64,000 nucleotides of DNA from Symsagittifera roscoffensis (Eukaryota; Xenacoelomorpha; Acoela; Convolutidae), in assembly GCF_963678635.1 (NCBI RefSeq), contig NC_087067.1, positions 43,375,829 to 43,439,828 on the forward strand, read 5' to 3'. A program made the position numbers and the translations under genes. The notes beneath the pieces were generated by a model. That model saw nothing but the letters and a program-made list of their open reading frames with translations, made no database searches and was not told where the DNA came from. Shown here piece by piece: positions 1-10,467 of the stretch; position 1 is the stretch's first letter; each line of letters begins with the position of its first letter.

Positions 1-700
1 CACTAATTTCAGTCACTGAAATTTTTAACTTAAAAATTTGCCAGCCAGATACAAAAATTTACAGTTTTTATTTATTATAATGGAAAAAAAAATTAAAAAA
101 ATAAATTAGATAGCGAAACTCTATATGTTTTTTATCTGTGATAATATTGTCATTTAACTAGTGGGCTTTCTTATTTGATAAAACAAGAGATTTTTAGGTT
201 TTCGCTCATAATCCAAAATTAGAAAGCGAAACGGAGAAATTATTTTTTGCTCATGGAAAATTAGCTGATCAAAAATTTTATGAACGGAAAATCGTTTTTC
301 ATTGAGATTTTAATTAATTTCTAAGGCGTTTTGAATCATATGAAATTTTATACAAAGAAGTTTTCAAGTATGAAAGTTAAATGGTTACAATTTTTGGTGA
401 GCCGGGACATTGTGAGCCAAAATTTTAGGGGTCACAGGTAGTAAGTAGAACGACGAAGAGCAGCTTTTTCTGATTGCGATCCTAGCCCCGAAATTATAAC
501 GCGTATATTGCCTGTATTTTTCATAATTATAGCTATAATCGTGTGCATAAATATGACGACAATGTTTGTTTTGCAACGACTTGGCTTTCACTCATCAGCG
601 AAATTTTGCAACTCTAAATATAAGTTTCGGAAAGAGATGTTAAACTCCCTGCCTATTTTTTGTCTTCATTTACAATCAATAATTTCAACTTTTCTTCAGT
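1..700. other. AT-rich intergenic DNA, no gene seen
   Basis: No ORF here has a recognisable motif, no tRNA-like boxes are present, and no repeat family of this window is obvious. The short ORFs overlap on both strands and look like chance reading frames in AT-rich DNA. Confidence 0.6.
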
Positions 701-715
701 GGCCAAAAAATTAAG

Positions 716-1294
716 CGCAAATTCAGGATTTTATTCTCCAAAATGCCTGTTTTCATTGTCCGTTTTGGACTATATTTCCTTGGAAATTCAATAAAATTTT
801 TACTTGAAGGAAATTTTTGCAGGAAATTTTGACCAAGGGATCATTGAAAACAGGCATTATTCCCCCCATTTACTAATGAAACTTTGTTCACCTTATCCAA
901 ATGTTACGCAAATTGGCAATCAAACAAATAGTTAGGCCACAACAAACCAATTTGATCTTTATGTTTAACCTTGTAACCTTGTAAAACGTCGGCGCTTTTT
1001 CCAAACCCCCCATCCCTCATGACCATCAATTTTGTAACGAGTGGTGTAACGAGTGGTTTTACAAGGTTAATTATGAAGACTAAATGTGTTTGGCACAGCC
1101 TAATTAGTCCGCATGTCAATCTTCATAATGATTTGACAAGATGAACGGAATCTTTACTAGTGAAAAGTTGCTGGTGGGAGGAGGAAGAAAAAGAGCCAAA
1201 AAATCACGTTTCATCATAAAACTGATGCTAAAATGAGGTGGGGGGAGGAAAAAGAGCCCAGGCATTTTAGAGAGCAAAATTCTGAATTTGCTCC
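716..1294. repeat. Diverged inverted-repeat pair flanking a nested MITE
   Basis: About 35 bases at 716-751 reappear in inverse orientation at 1259-1294 with a few mismatches, as expected of the termini of a ~580 bp foldback or MITE-like element. A second internal inverted pair lies at about 741-760 and 843-858. A family C MITE (991-1197) sits inside, so this looks like a nest. The outer element has no identified coding capacity and its target duplication was not resolved. Confidence 0.45.
991..1197 (+). mobile_element. Family C MITE (GGCTCTTTTTCC termini)
   Basis: It starts with GGCGCTTTTTCC and ends with GGAAGAAAAAGAGCC. The interior carries the family C core found many times in this window (GTAACGAGTGGTTTTACAAG, then GAAGAC and a TAATTAGTC block). 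The flanking octamers agree at 6 of 8 positions, consistent with a decayed 8 bp target-site duplication. Non-coding. Confidence 0.6.
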
Positions 1295-1707
1295 TAATTT
1301 TGTTCAGTAGTAAACATAAGTTAGTCATCTCAATAACATCAATTTTTACATCATGAAGATAATAGCATGAATGCCTAAACTAACGAAAAACGGCTTTTCC
1401 CGTTTACACGTAAAGCACTCAAGCCTATTAACTCTATACTGATTTTTCCCAGCCCAGTACAAAAATACGTACCCCAATTACTTTCAATCATTCGGTCTCG
1501 TCATAATAATAGACTCGTTCTATAATTGGAAAGAGCGGGAACTACCTTAATTACGATGATCATATCATAAATATAGACAAGAAAACGCGGGTTAAATTAT
1601 CAATAAAAGTGCAATTTTACCTGAGAAGTAAACAATATTTTATTCAAATAATAATTTGTTAGTTTTTGTTCGAAATTTTTTTTAAGTTTTGCAGAACATT
1701 TGATAAA

Positions 1708-2229
1708 ATGCTATTAACCCTAATTGCTTTTTGTTTGGCCGTCCTAACTGGATTGGATGTAGCACAATGTCAGGAGATGCGAAACCCTTTCGCACGGCAT
1801 CTCGATGAACTTGGACTCAGAAGAGTGACTCGTCCCTATGCAGCCATGGAATTGGATGCCAGAAGAGTGACTCGTCCCTATGCAGCCATGGAATTGGATG
1901 CCAGAAGAGTGACTCGTCCCTATGCAGCCATGGAATTGGATGCCAGAAGAGTGACTCGTCCCTATGCAGCCATGGACTTGGATGCCAGAAGAGTGACTCG
2001 TCCCTATGCAGCCATGGACTTGGATGCCAGAAGAGTGACTCGTCCCTATGCAGCCATGGAATTGGATGCCAGAAGAGTGACTCGTCCCTATGCAGCCATG
2101 GAATTGGATGCCAGAAGAGTGACTCGTCCCTATGCAGCCATGGAATTGGATGCCAGAAGAGTGACTCGTCCATATGCAGCCATGGAATTGGATGCCCGAA
2201 GAGTGACACGGCCTCCAGCGATTATGTAA
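1708..2229 (+). CDS. Secreted precursor with nine tandem 14-residue repeats
   Basis: A 173-residue ORF in a single exon. I chose the ATG at 1708 because it opens directly into a hydrophobic signal peptide (residues 1-22, ending near VAQCQ). A 15-residue spacer follows, then nine copies of RRVTRPYAAMELDA (D for E in units 4 and 5) and a partial unit ending VTRPPAIM. Each unit begins with a dibasic RR and also holds RVTR, a minimal furin-type site. Processing at RR would release repeated VTRPYAAMELDA peptides; there is no Gly for C-terminal amidation. The family is not recognised. The layout fits a neuropeptide-like, antimicrobial or other secreted multi-copy peptide precursor. A possible 66-base 5'-UTR intron (GT at 1629, AG at 1694) lies just upstream, with a TATA-like AATAAAAG at 1602. 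The signal peptide resembles that of the cysteine-rich gene at 24816. The coding call is well supported; the function is unknown. Confidence 0.78.
   Translation: MLLTLIAFCLAVLTGLDVAQCQEMRNPFARHLDELGLRRVTRPYAAMELDARRVTRPYAAMELDARRVTRPYAAMELDARRVTRPYAAMDLDARRVTRPYAAMDLDARRVTRPYAAMELDARRVTRPYAAMELDARRVTRPYAAMELDARRVTRPYAAMELDARRVTRPPAIM
1819..2226 (+). repeat. 42 bp coding minisatellite, 9 full units plus a partial one
   Basis: Nine consecutive 42 bp units (1819-2196) are nearly identical at nucleotide level, synonymous sites included. The partial tenth unit (2197-2226) has diverged more. This implies recent expansion or homogenisation by unequal exchange while the reading frame was kept. Confidence 0.95.
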
Positions 2230-2281
2230 ACTGAAGAATCTCTAACCTGAGGTGCATCTCGTATCACAAATGAACATGAAC

Positions 2282-2287
2282 AATAAA
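2282..2287 (+). terminator. Polyadenylation signal AATAAA
   Basis: A canonical AATAAA lies 53 bases after the stop codon of the repeat-peptide gene, the expected place for its 3'-end processing. Confidence 0.7.
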
Positions 2288-2289
2288 AT

Positions 2290-3145
2290 TTAACCAAGCA
2301 ATTTAACCCAGAAATTCCTACATTTTGTTGTGAGTATAAAAGCAGACTCAGATAATTTTTCTGCTTTCAACCAAATTATCTGCCGTAAGTTAGTCCAGAG
2401 CATGGCCAAATTGGCAGTTTTGCAAATTCGACTCCCAGAACTTTGCAAAAATAACTTTTTCTTAGTTGATTTGAAGAAGTCCGATATCTTCAATGGTGTT
2501 CAGAAAACCACCCCAGTATAAATATTCCTGTATTCTATAAACTTTCCTGGAGGTCGGAACATTCTGAAGATTGATTCCCCTTATTTCCGAATGGGTTAAT
2601 TCGATAGATGATCGGGTTTCATAAAAGTAGTTCAATAGATCGAGAATTCTTCGCAGGCTGGTTTCCTTTTTGCATTTATGCAAATGAAAGGAAATCATTT
2701 TAATGGATGTTTCTGGTGTAAATTGCCAACAGTATAATGGATTACCATGTTTCCCTCAGACAACAAAATCGAATAAAAATCAAGTATAACCCATTGTTAT
2801 AACCCAAACTTGAAGTTAATTATAACCTTTTAATAAATCAAATAAAAATATTTTTTAAGTGAATTGACTAGATCAAGTGATGCATCCGGTACGCTTGCAA
2901 TCGAGTCGATATGTGTTTCTCGCACTGGTATTTTGTGGATAGGATATTTTTTGGGATAGAACGCCTTCTGCAAAATTTGCTGTTCCCGGTATGAGTGCAA
3001 CTATTATGTTAAAAGACAAGACTATCTACTATCAGTTAAAATGATCACTTGTTAGGCTAATCGCCGGATATAATACGCGAAAATTGAGTAATACGTCATT
3101 GGCTTACTCGATTTCTTAACCTTGTTTTTCTCAAATTTGTATAAT
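2290..3145. other. Intergenic DNA, nothing identified
   Basis: AT-rich sequence without a convincing ORF, tRNA-like boxes or a copy of the repeat families defined elsewhere in the window. Confidence 0.5.
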
Positions 3146-3149
3146 GATT

Positions 3150-3319
3150 TCAGGTTTTTTTTCTAAAATTCATTATGTGAAAATCTATTTAAAATGACTT
3201 TAAAAATGATGTGAATTGCATCAAAACGTGTCAGCATGAATAAGTGAACATGAAAAATACCGTGTAAATAATTTTTGGACAGTAAATTTACGAGGGGGTG
3301 AGAAACTGGAAAAGAACCG
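3150..3319 (-). mobile_element. Decayed family A MITE, one terminus lost
   Basis: The interior matches the family A copies at 5807 and 10255 (ATTCATTATGTGAAA, ACGTGTCAGC, GTGAACA blocks). The right end reads GAAACTGGAAAAGAACC, a degraded form of the usual CTGGAAAAGAGCC. The left terminus is not recognisable. Confidence 0.5.
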
Positions 3320-3528
3320 ATTTCAGTCCCAACCCCCAAAATTTTCCCCCTTGCCCCCTTCCATCCATCTAACGTTTGGTTTTTCCTTTACCAACAACCC
3401 GCCAAACACAACGCGACTGTTGCGCGAAATACACACATACAAAACAAATGCGTGTCATTCAGCAAGATACAAATTACGATTCATATTCGTAGTAAAGCTC
3501 CAGAAAAAGTTTTTACAAGACCTTCTTG

Positions 3529-3709
3529 GCTCTTTTTCTTTCCCCCCTACCTCAAGCCAATTTCAACTTATTAGTGTAACGAGTGGTTTTACGAGGTTGA
3601 GTGTGAAGACCAAATATGTTTATCGTGGCCTCATTAGTCTGTATGTAATTTTTCATAACAATCGGACCATGTGGTCGACAAATTTACATGTAAAAATTTG
3701 CAGGTGCCA
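3529..3709 (+). mobile_element. Family C MITE, right end truncated
   Basis: It begins GGCTCTTTTTCTTTCCCCCC and holds the family C core. The right-hand purine-rich terminus breaks off after GCAGGTG. The flanks of this region (about 3470-3520 and 3710-4060) are unoccupied paralogues of sequences that hold MITEs at 5434 and 5807. Confidence 0.55.
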
Positions 3710-4073
3710 CGTTCCTCCGTTTTCAATAGAAAATTTCAAATTCCCAAAAAAATTTTCAAATGTCCGATAACTACGATTAATCAGACGAGGCAGCCAATTT
3801 TTCACAATTTTATATAAAAGTAACAACATTGTAACAGTAAAAACAAAAAACAAGATTGCGCAGAACAAAAATTTGACCCCTCGGTTGCCAACTTTATTTT
3901 AATACGTGCAAAGATTTCCTGAGCGATAAAAAAATGCGTCCCAAAAAATCAAAAAAGTTCTGGTTTTGAATAATTTTTTGATAAGTGAGAACTAATCGGA
4001 TTTAATCAATTGCAACGGATTTTAAAGCTTCATTGAAGAAAAGAAAACTTAACTTTTGTTAACAGATTTTTTC

Positions 4074-4296
4074 GGCTCGTTTCCAGTTCCCCCCCCCCCT
4101 TTGTTAAATTACAACAAGAGATGTTCAAAAATTGTTCACACGGCAATTTTCATGTTAGAAATGTTGTGAAAATTTGTTCAGCTGTTCACGCTGACACGTT
4201 TTAATGCAGTTTACAACACTAAAGATTATTTTTAAAAGACTTTAATGTAATGAATTTCAGAAAAAATGAAAGGGGGGGGGGGACTGGAAAAGAGCC
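4074..4296 (-). mobile_element. Family A MITE with perfect 8 bp target duplication
   Basis: Terminal inverted repeats GGCTC(g)TTTCCAGTTCCCC and GGACTGGAAAAGAGCC flank a ~190 bp non-coding interior. The octamer ATTTTTTC is present directly on both sides (4066-4073 and 4297-4304). The paralogous unoccupied site near 6385 carries a single related octamer (ATTTGTTC), which confirms insertion. Confidence 0.85.
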
Positions 4297-4376
4297 ATTT
4301 TTTCTTGGAGAGTTGGACAGGAAAGTGAAAAAAAATCATTCGGAGCCCTAAATCAATAATCGCCTAAACAAAAAAT

Positions 4377-4594
4377 GGCTCTTTTCCAGTTTCCCCCCCC
4401 CCTTTCAAAATATCGAGTTTTATGTTTGTTTTACGTGTTATTATGGCTAAATGCGTGATGTTCCGATGTAAAATATGAAGAACAAATCTGTTCACAGTTG
4501 TCGATTTGTTCACCACGTCAAATTTCATTGCATTATGAGAACGTTAAATAAGCTTTTCAAAATTGAATTTGAAGGGGGGGACTGGAAAAGAGCC
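4377..4594 (+). mobile_element. Family B MITE with perfect 8 bp target duplication
   Basis: Termini GGCTCTTTTCCAGTTTCCCC and GGGACTGGAAAAGAGCC. The interior carries the family B blocks TATGTTTGTTTTACGTGTTA and TTCATTGCATT. Octamer CAAAAAAT flanks both ends (4369-4376 and 4595-4602). Non-coding. Confidence 0.85.
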
Positions 4595-4599
4595 CAAAA

Positions 4600-5205
4600 A
4601 ATTTCCCGACACAAAAAAAAATCGTTCAGTTGATCAATGACCTGCTAGGATTTCTTGCTTATGAGGAGAGAAATTGTTCAATTGATTTAGAGGAAGCCTG
4701 CACTAGTTTTTTAAAAATTGAGAAAACATCGCAGAAAAAAAATCATTTTTATGCAAAAACTTTTCTCGTTCTCTAGGAGGGGCGATTGAAATAAATAAAA
4801 AACACGCCAAAAAACAAGAAAAAAAACTTAATCGTAGAGTCCAAAAAGTTTCATCATGCCGTAGCTCTTTCACATTTTTTGAGAGCGGTCAGAACAATAA
4901 ACATAAATGTTTCTGCCAATTCGGAGAAAAGAAAAAATGGAAAAAAATTGCAACTTTTTTATGTATTTTTTGGTATTTATAAACTTTAGGATAAAAAGAT
5001 TCTTATATATTCAAGTTTTCGTCAACCAAGGATTTTTTATACATATTGTTTTTCTACAACAGTTTTTTCACTGAGCTTGTTTCAACGCTTTTGGGATCAA
5101 ATGAAATTTTGCAAGATGAACAAAAAAACTAAGCTGAATACTTGACATTTCATTCTGAACAAACGACGCAAGTTGCACAACAGTATACTAAAGTAGTATG
5201 AATGT
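4600..5205. other. AT-rich non-coding DNA
   Basis: No gene or convincing repeat copy is visible. The ORFs present are short and unremarkable. Confidence 0.5.
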
Positions 5206-5433
5206 GAAAACTCCAGTGCCAAGCAGGTATCGATTGTTTCCGTCTCCAAGATTAAACCTTCTTCTGATAAATTTTGCCTGTACTTCACGCGATCCATTTA
5301 CGGTCGAATATGTTACTGCTGCTGTTAGTGATGCTATTAGGGCATTCAAGGACTTACATCAAAACTGCAGAGCTTACCGTGTCACGCTAATGGTGTCATT
5401 CTGCACGATACAATTACTTTGTATTCACATTCG

Positions 5434-5647
5434 GGCTCTTTTCCAGTTGCCCCCTTTCAAAATACCGAGTGTTATGTTTGTTTTACGTGTTATTACGGCT
5501 AAACGCGTGATGTTACGCTGTAAAGTATGAAAAACAAATCTGTTCGGAATTGTCTATTTGTTCACCATGCCAAATTTCATTGCATTTTGACAGCGTTAAA
5601 ACGACTTTTCAAAATTGAATTTGAAAGGGGGGAACTGGAAAAGAGCC
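5434..5647 (+). mobile_element. Family B MITE (in duplication copy 1)
   Basis: Termini GGCTCTTTTCCAGTTGCCCC and GGGGAACTGGAAAAGAGCC. The flanking octamers CACATTCG and CATATTCC each differ by one base from CATATTCG, found at the paralogous empty site near 3482. Confidence 0.8.
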
Positions 5648-5806
5648 CATATTCCTAGTAGAGCTCCAGAAACAGTTTTCAAAGAAGTTCTTCCGTTTTC
5701 AATCGAAAACTTCAAAAGCCCGAAAAACTTTTCAAACGTCCAATAGCTACGATTAATCAGACGAGGAAGCAAATTTTTTGCTATTTTATTTAAAATAACA
5801 AAATTG

Positions 5807-6019
5807 GGCTCTTTTCCAGTTCCCCCCTTTCATTTTTTTTGAAATTCATTAAATGAAAGTCTTTTTTAAATAATTTTTAATGGTATAAACTGCATTAAAA
5901 CGTGTCAGCGTGAACAGCTGAACAAATTTTCATAACAATTCTAATATGAAATTGCCGTGTGAACATTTTTGGAACATCTCCTTTTGTAATTTAACAAAGG
6001 GGGGAACTGGAAAAGAGCC
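5807..6019 (+). mobile_element. Family A MITE (in duplication copy 1)
   Basis: Termini GGCTCTTTTCCAGTTCCCCC and GGGGAACTGGAAAAGAGCC. Left octamer CAAAATTG, right octamer CAACATTG. The unoccupied paralogue near 3827 has one CAACATTG, which shows the ancestral target. Confidence 0.85.
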
Positions 6020-7956
6020 CAACATTGAGTAAAGTAAAAAGAATAACAAAAAGCAAGATTGCACAGAAAAAAAAGTCAACCCTCGGTTGCCAACTTTATT
6101 TTGAAACGTGCAAAGATTTCCTGAGCGATAAAATTGCGTCCCAAAAAAATTCAAAAAAATTATGGTTTTGAATAAAATTTGATAAAAATGGAAACTAATT
6201 GGATGTAATCAATTTGCAACGGATTTTAAAGCTTCAATAAAAAATGTTCGTCTGCACTTTTACGGACGCTGAAATTAAAACTCAGATTTAATCGACTCTT
6301 GTCCATCGAACTCCAGTGCGGGTAATTTAATGGTTCCATTGAAGAAATGAAAACTTGCAAAGTGAACAAGTTAACTATTGTTAACAGATTTGTTCTATGA
6401 AATTTGGACAGGAAAGTGAAAAAGACCATTTGGAGCCCTAATCCAATGATCGCCCAAACAAAATATTTTACGACACAAAAAAAAATCAGTCGGTCAATTT
6501 ATCAACGACCTGCTCGCGCTTCTAATTTAACAATGCTGTTTTTCCATATTGCTTGTGAGGAGAGAAATTAATCATTTATGCATTGTCCGATTGTTGTGAA
6601 AATTTACATACAGACTAATGGGGCCACGACAAACATATTTGGTCTTCATACTCAACCTCGTAAAACCACTCGATTCAATAATATATTGGAGCTCGTGTGA
6701 GGTGGGGGGAAAAGGAAAAAGAGTCAGCATTTGATCTAGAAGAGCATGCACCAACTGAGACGAAAAAAACAATTCTAAAAAAATCGCTCAAGTTCCCCCT
6801 GAAAGTAGAATGAACAAAATGCACTTGCAACTGCAATGAAAATAGCTTACAGCGCTAGCAAATCCATTATGAGGTAACTGAACCGACAAAACATGAGTAG
6901 ACAAACAAAAGCACGAAGACTCAATTTTTCTCGGATTTCTTTTATTTTATTGATACTGAAAAATAAAACAACCCCCAGACCACAAAGCCGACAACGTTAT
7001 CTCTAGGCCAAGCAGAAAAGAATGTGAAAGACGATATGAGAAGAGAAAAGAAGAGAGGAATGTGTAAAAGTTGTTTACGGTAAAAATGTCTCGTTTCCAA
7101 TTACAAGACATTTGCTATTGCAAGTCTAGTAACAATCGGATAATGCAACGCCAAATTTACTTGTAAAACTTAACAGTTGGGGGAATTGAAAAAAATCCAT
7201 GTTCTGAATCAAGTTTTCTTACTCTAAACGAGTAATTTTGTACAAAGAACGTTGCCCAATTGTTCACTCGCTCGCAATTAGAATAAAAATGTTCAAACTA
7301 ATTTTTCGAACACTTGAACAGCATTTAAAAGTCGTTCGAAGCGTGAATGAAAAGGTGGCTCTTTTTCCTCCCCCCCCCCCCCCCAAATGCAAAATCTTAA
7401 AGCCATTCAACACAGAGTGCGATTGTTATGAAAATTTACATACTAATGAGCCCATGACAAACATATTTGGTCTTCATGTTAAATATGAACCTTGTAAGTC
7501 CACCTCACACGAGCGTCAGTTTTATGATCTAACGAGTGGTTTTACAAGGTTGATTATGAAGACCAAATATGTTTGTCATGTCCTAATTAGTCTGAATGTA
7601 ACACACAAAGAACGTAACACACAAATAAGAGCCGCCTCGTGACTGTATTGAGCTAATGCAGTTTACAGTTACCAGGTTATTAAGCAACCATGCACTTTTT
7701 CTTACTTGACCATTTTGAGCCTAAAGATAATTACGGGAAAATATCTAGTACCCGGTTGCAATACCTTTGCTTATTGCAAGATAACAAGACTGCTCGTATA
7801 ATAAGGCAAGGTCCTCAATGTTACGACTGCACGTTAAAGCCATCAAGAAGTTTCTTGGTTGATGAATTGACAAAATTATTGGAAAAAGGATAATTTCTTT
7901 CATTTTATCCCTCACATGCTATATAAGATGGGTATGGAACGCTTTTTTGCCGCTTA

Positions 7957-8417
7957 CGTATTCTGGCCTTTTTTATAACTTTTTTATAACTTATAAAAAC
8001 AGGAAACAGTATCGGTTTATTTCAAGAAAATCAATAAACGGCGAATTTTAGTAATTTTTATTACACGGAATTAGCAACAACATTACACGTATCAAGTTAA
8101 AAAGTGGGCTTGTTCATGCCCTGATTTTTGTGATTTATGTGTTTTTTCACAATGAATTCATACTTAGTTCACGCAGTTTAATTAACAGAAACTCAATTGC
8201 AAACCAGTTTTGAACCGATTAAAATATTAGCATTTTATGTTCTGTCAGGTTCGGCTCAAATAGGACTCTCAAATGAAATGACTTAGGTGAGAATCGAACC
8301 CACGCCGAACTCCCCGGAACGCACTATGTATACGCTGAGCTATATAGCTGATATTGTTAAGCAGCTATACTGGCTTTATACTATACTTTCATACTTTAAT
8401 GCTATGTAGCATTAACA
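7957..8417 (-). repeat. BEL/Pao LTR copy in duplication unit 1
   Basis: A ~460 bp copy of the LTR also found at 12380-12839 and 21157-21615. On the minus strand it starts TGTTAATGCTACATAG directly after the purine-rich GGGGGTGGAGGA. It carries TATAAAG early, an AATAAA further on and an internal tRNA-like segment (A-box and B-box). It follows the truncated pol at 8402-9650, so it is a duplicated 3' LTR rather than an independent insertion. Confidence 0.8.
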
Positions 8418-9650
8418 TCCTCCACCCCCGAAGGAGCGAGAACCGGAACGAGCTTAACGAGCGGCCGAGTGTAGTTTGCGGAAACGGTCCTTAGGTTTGC
8501 GGAGCGGGCGGTGTTGTCTTTGCCGTAGTTTAGCGACGTTATGCGTGCTACTGGGTAGTGGCCCCTAGGGCTAGTGGATTCAACTAACCACACCATATCT
8601 CCCGTTTTCAAAGAGTATTCGGGAGGAGCATGCCACTTAACTCGACTGCGCACGGGCATAGCGCTTAGAGTGAGAACCGTTTTCACTCGACCTTAGAGAC
8701 GGAAACGTTAGACTGTGCTGACCTAAGAGGAAATGATTCGGCGTCAAAGCCTCAAGACTATCGGGGTCGTCAGAAACGGGAGTGAGTGGACGGGCGTTTA
8801 GTGAACCTTCAACTAGGCACATGGTTGTGTTCAAAATCTCGTCAGTCAACTTTCTTGACCCTAAGATTGCATAAAACACACGCTTACAACTGCGCACCAT
8901 TCGCTCCCATGCTCCACCTTGATGTGGTGCACTTGGCAAATTATACTTTCACTTAATGCCTTTGTGTACGAGCGACAGTGGAGCTTCTGCGTTCCAATTT
9001 TTGATGCACAGAAGAAGCTCTTTTTCGGCTCCTACAAAGTTTGTTCCGTTGTCCGACCAAATTATTGAGGGTGTTCCTCGCCTAGAAATAAAGCGCTCGA
9101 TAGCCATCACACATGAACTTGTGTCCATGGATGGAACCAACTCAATGTGAATTGCGCGAGTCGTTAAACAAGTAAATAGAAAACCCCAGCGTTTCTCGGA
9201 AGATCGACGAATGGTTACATGAAATGGTCCAAAATAATCGACGCCGCAGTTCGAGAACGGTGGCTGGCGGTAACCTAGACGCTCCGCGGGAAGGTCAGAC
9301 ATCATTGGAGTAACGGTTTTCGCTTTTCGCTTTCTACAGCACACGCAATGTGTTTCAATAGCTCTTAGTGCAGATCTTAAGCGTAGTACAACAAATTGCT
9401 GATGAATGACGGAACGAAGGTAGTCGACTGACTGATGTTCATGCTTAATGTGATAAAAACGGAGAAACAATCGGATTAGGCGATGGCGGCTATCCAAAAT
9501 TATTGGATGGCGAGTTTCGAATGCGGTTGCAGAGAGACGTTGGATACGGCCGGTAGATCTAATTAAACCGTTCGGCCCGATAAAAGGCGAATACGATGAT
9601 ATACGGTTCGACGTTTTCACATATTTTCCAGCTGCTAATTGTTTACTTTC
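8402..9650 (-). pseudogene. Truncated BEL/Pao integrase, duplicated 3' end of pol
   Basis: The frames at 9656-8949, 8939-8637 and 8686-8402 together encode the C-terminal part of BEL pol: a HHCC zinc-binding region (FYHIKHEH...VCCRKRKAK), the integrase core with CGVDYFGP and WSDNGTNF, GAWERM with the catalytic Glu, and the C-terminal WHAPPEYSLKTGD domain usual in BEL elements. It is broken by frameshifts and a ~59 base deletion, and has no RT or gag. It arose with the tandem duplication, its parent being the pol at 12824-14119. In front of IGPNGLIR it lacks the short repeated insert present in copy 2, so it keeps the older form there. Confidence 0.85.
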
Positions 9651-9890
9651 AATCAAACTCCAGTGCCAAGCAGGTATCGATTGTTTCCTTCTCCAAGATT
9701 AAACCTTCTTCTGATACATTTTGCCTGTACTTAACGCGATCCATTTGCGGTCGAATATGTTACTGCTACTGTTGGTGATGCTATTAGGGCATTCAAGGAC
9801 TTACATCAAAACTGCAGAGCTTACCGTGTCACGCTAATGGTGTCATTCTGCACGATACAATTACTTTGTATTCACATTCGGGCTCTTTTC

Positions 9891-10095
9891 CAGTTGCCCC
9901 CCTTTCAAAATACCGAGTGTTATGTTTGTTTTACGTATTATTACGGCTAAACGCGTGATGTTACGCTGTAAAGTATGAAGAACAAATCTAATCAGAATTG
10001 TCTATTTGTTCACCACGCCAAATTTCATTGCATTTTGACAGCGTTAAAACGACTTTTCAAAATTGAATTTGAAAGGGGGGAACTGGAAAAGAGCC
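9891..10095 (+). mobile_element. Family B MITE (in duplication copy 2)
   Basis: Duplicate of the element at 5434, with the same termini and the same flanking octamers CACATTCG and CATATTCC. It was inserted before the segmental duplication. Confidence 0.8.
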
Positions 10096-10254
10096 CATAT
10101 TCCTAGTAGTGCTCCAGAAACAGTTTTCAAAGAAGTTCTTCCGTTTTCAATCGAAAACTTCAAAAACCCGAAAAACTTTCCAAACGTCCATTAGCTACGA
10201 TTAATCAGAGGAGGAAGCAACTTTTTTGCTATTTTATTTAAAATAACAAAATTG

Positions 10255-10467
10255 GGCTCTTTTCCAGTTCCCCCCTTTCATTTTTTCTGAAGTTCATTAA
10301 ATGAAAGTCTTTTTTAAATAATTTTTAATCGTATAAACTGCATTAAAACGTGTCAGCATGAACAGCTGAACAAATTTTCACAACAATTCTAATATGAAAT
10401 TGCCGTGTGAACATTTTTGGAACATCTCTTTTTGTAATTTAACAAAGGGGGGAACTGGAAAAGAGCC
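10255..10467 (+). mobile_element. Family A MITE (in duplication copy 2)
   Basis: Duplicate of the element at 5807. The flanking octamer CAAAATTG is identical on both sides here. Confidence 0.85.

Larger units (their letters stand above)
5208..9655. repeat. Tandem segmental duplication, copy 1 (~4.45 kb)
   Basis: The sequence starting AACTCCAGTGCCAAGCAG at 5208 restarts at 9656 and stays collinear and nearly identical to about 14137. Each copy holds, in order: a family B MITE, a family A MITE, a reversed family C fragment, more family C and D-like repeat sequence, an LTR, and the last ~1.25 kb of a BEL/Pao pol on the minus strand. Copy 1 lacks ~59 bases of the pol segment that copy 2 keeps. 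The junction at 9650-9657 joins the middle of pol directly to the start of the next unit. Confidence 0.9.

Noticed and set aside
1817..2209. Minus-strand ORF with HRDESLFWHPIPWL repeats
   Set aside because: Antisense shadow of the 42 bp coding repeat; a multiple-of-three repeat keeps all frames open, and this one has no signal peptide or start context.
6226..6429. 67-residue ORF present identically at 6226, 10675 and 22331
   Set aside because: Its repetition follows the segmental duplication; no coding signature beyond being open, and the surrounding DNA is MITE-rich non-coding sequence.
8285..8350. Possible tRNA gene
   Set aside because: A- and B-boxes are present but the anticodon arm does not fold, and the segment is part of an LTR repeated three times.
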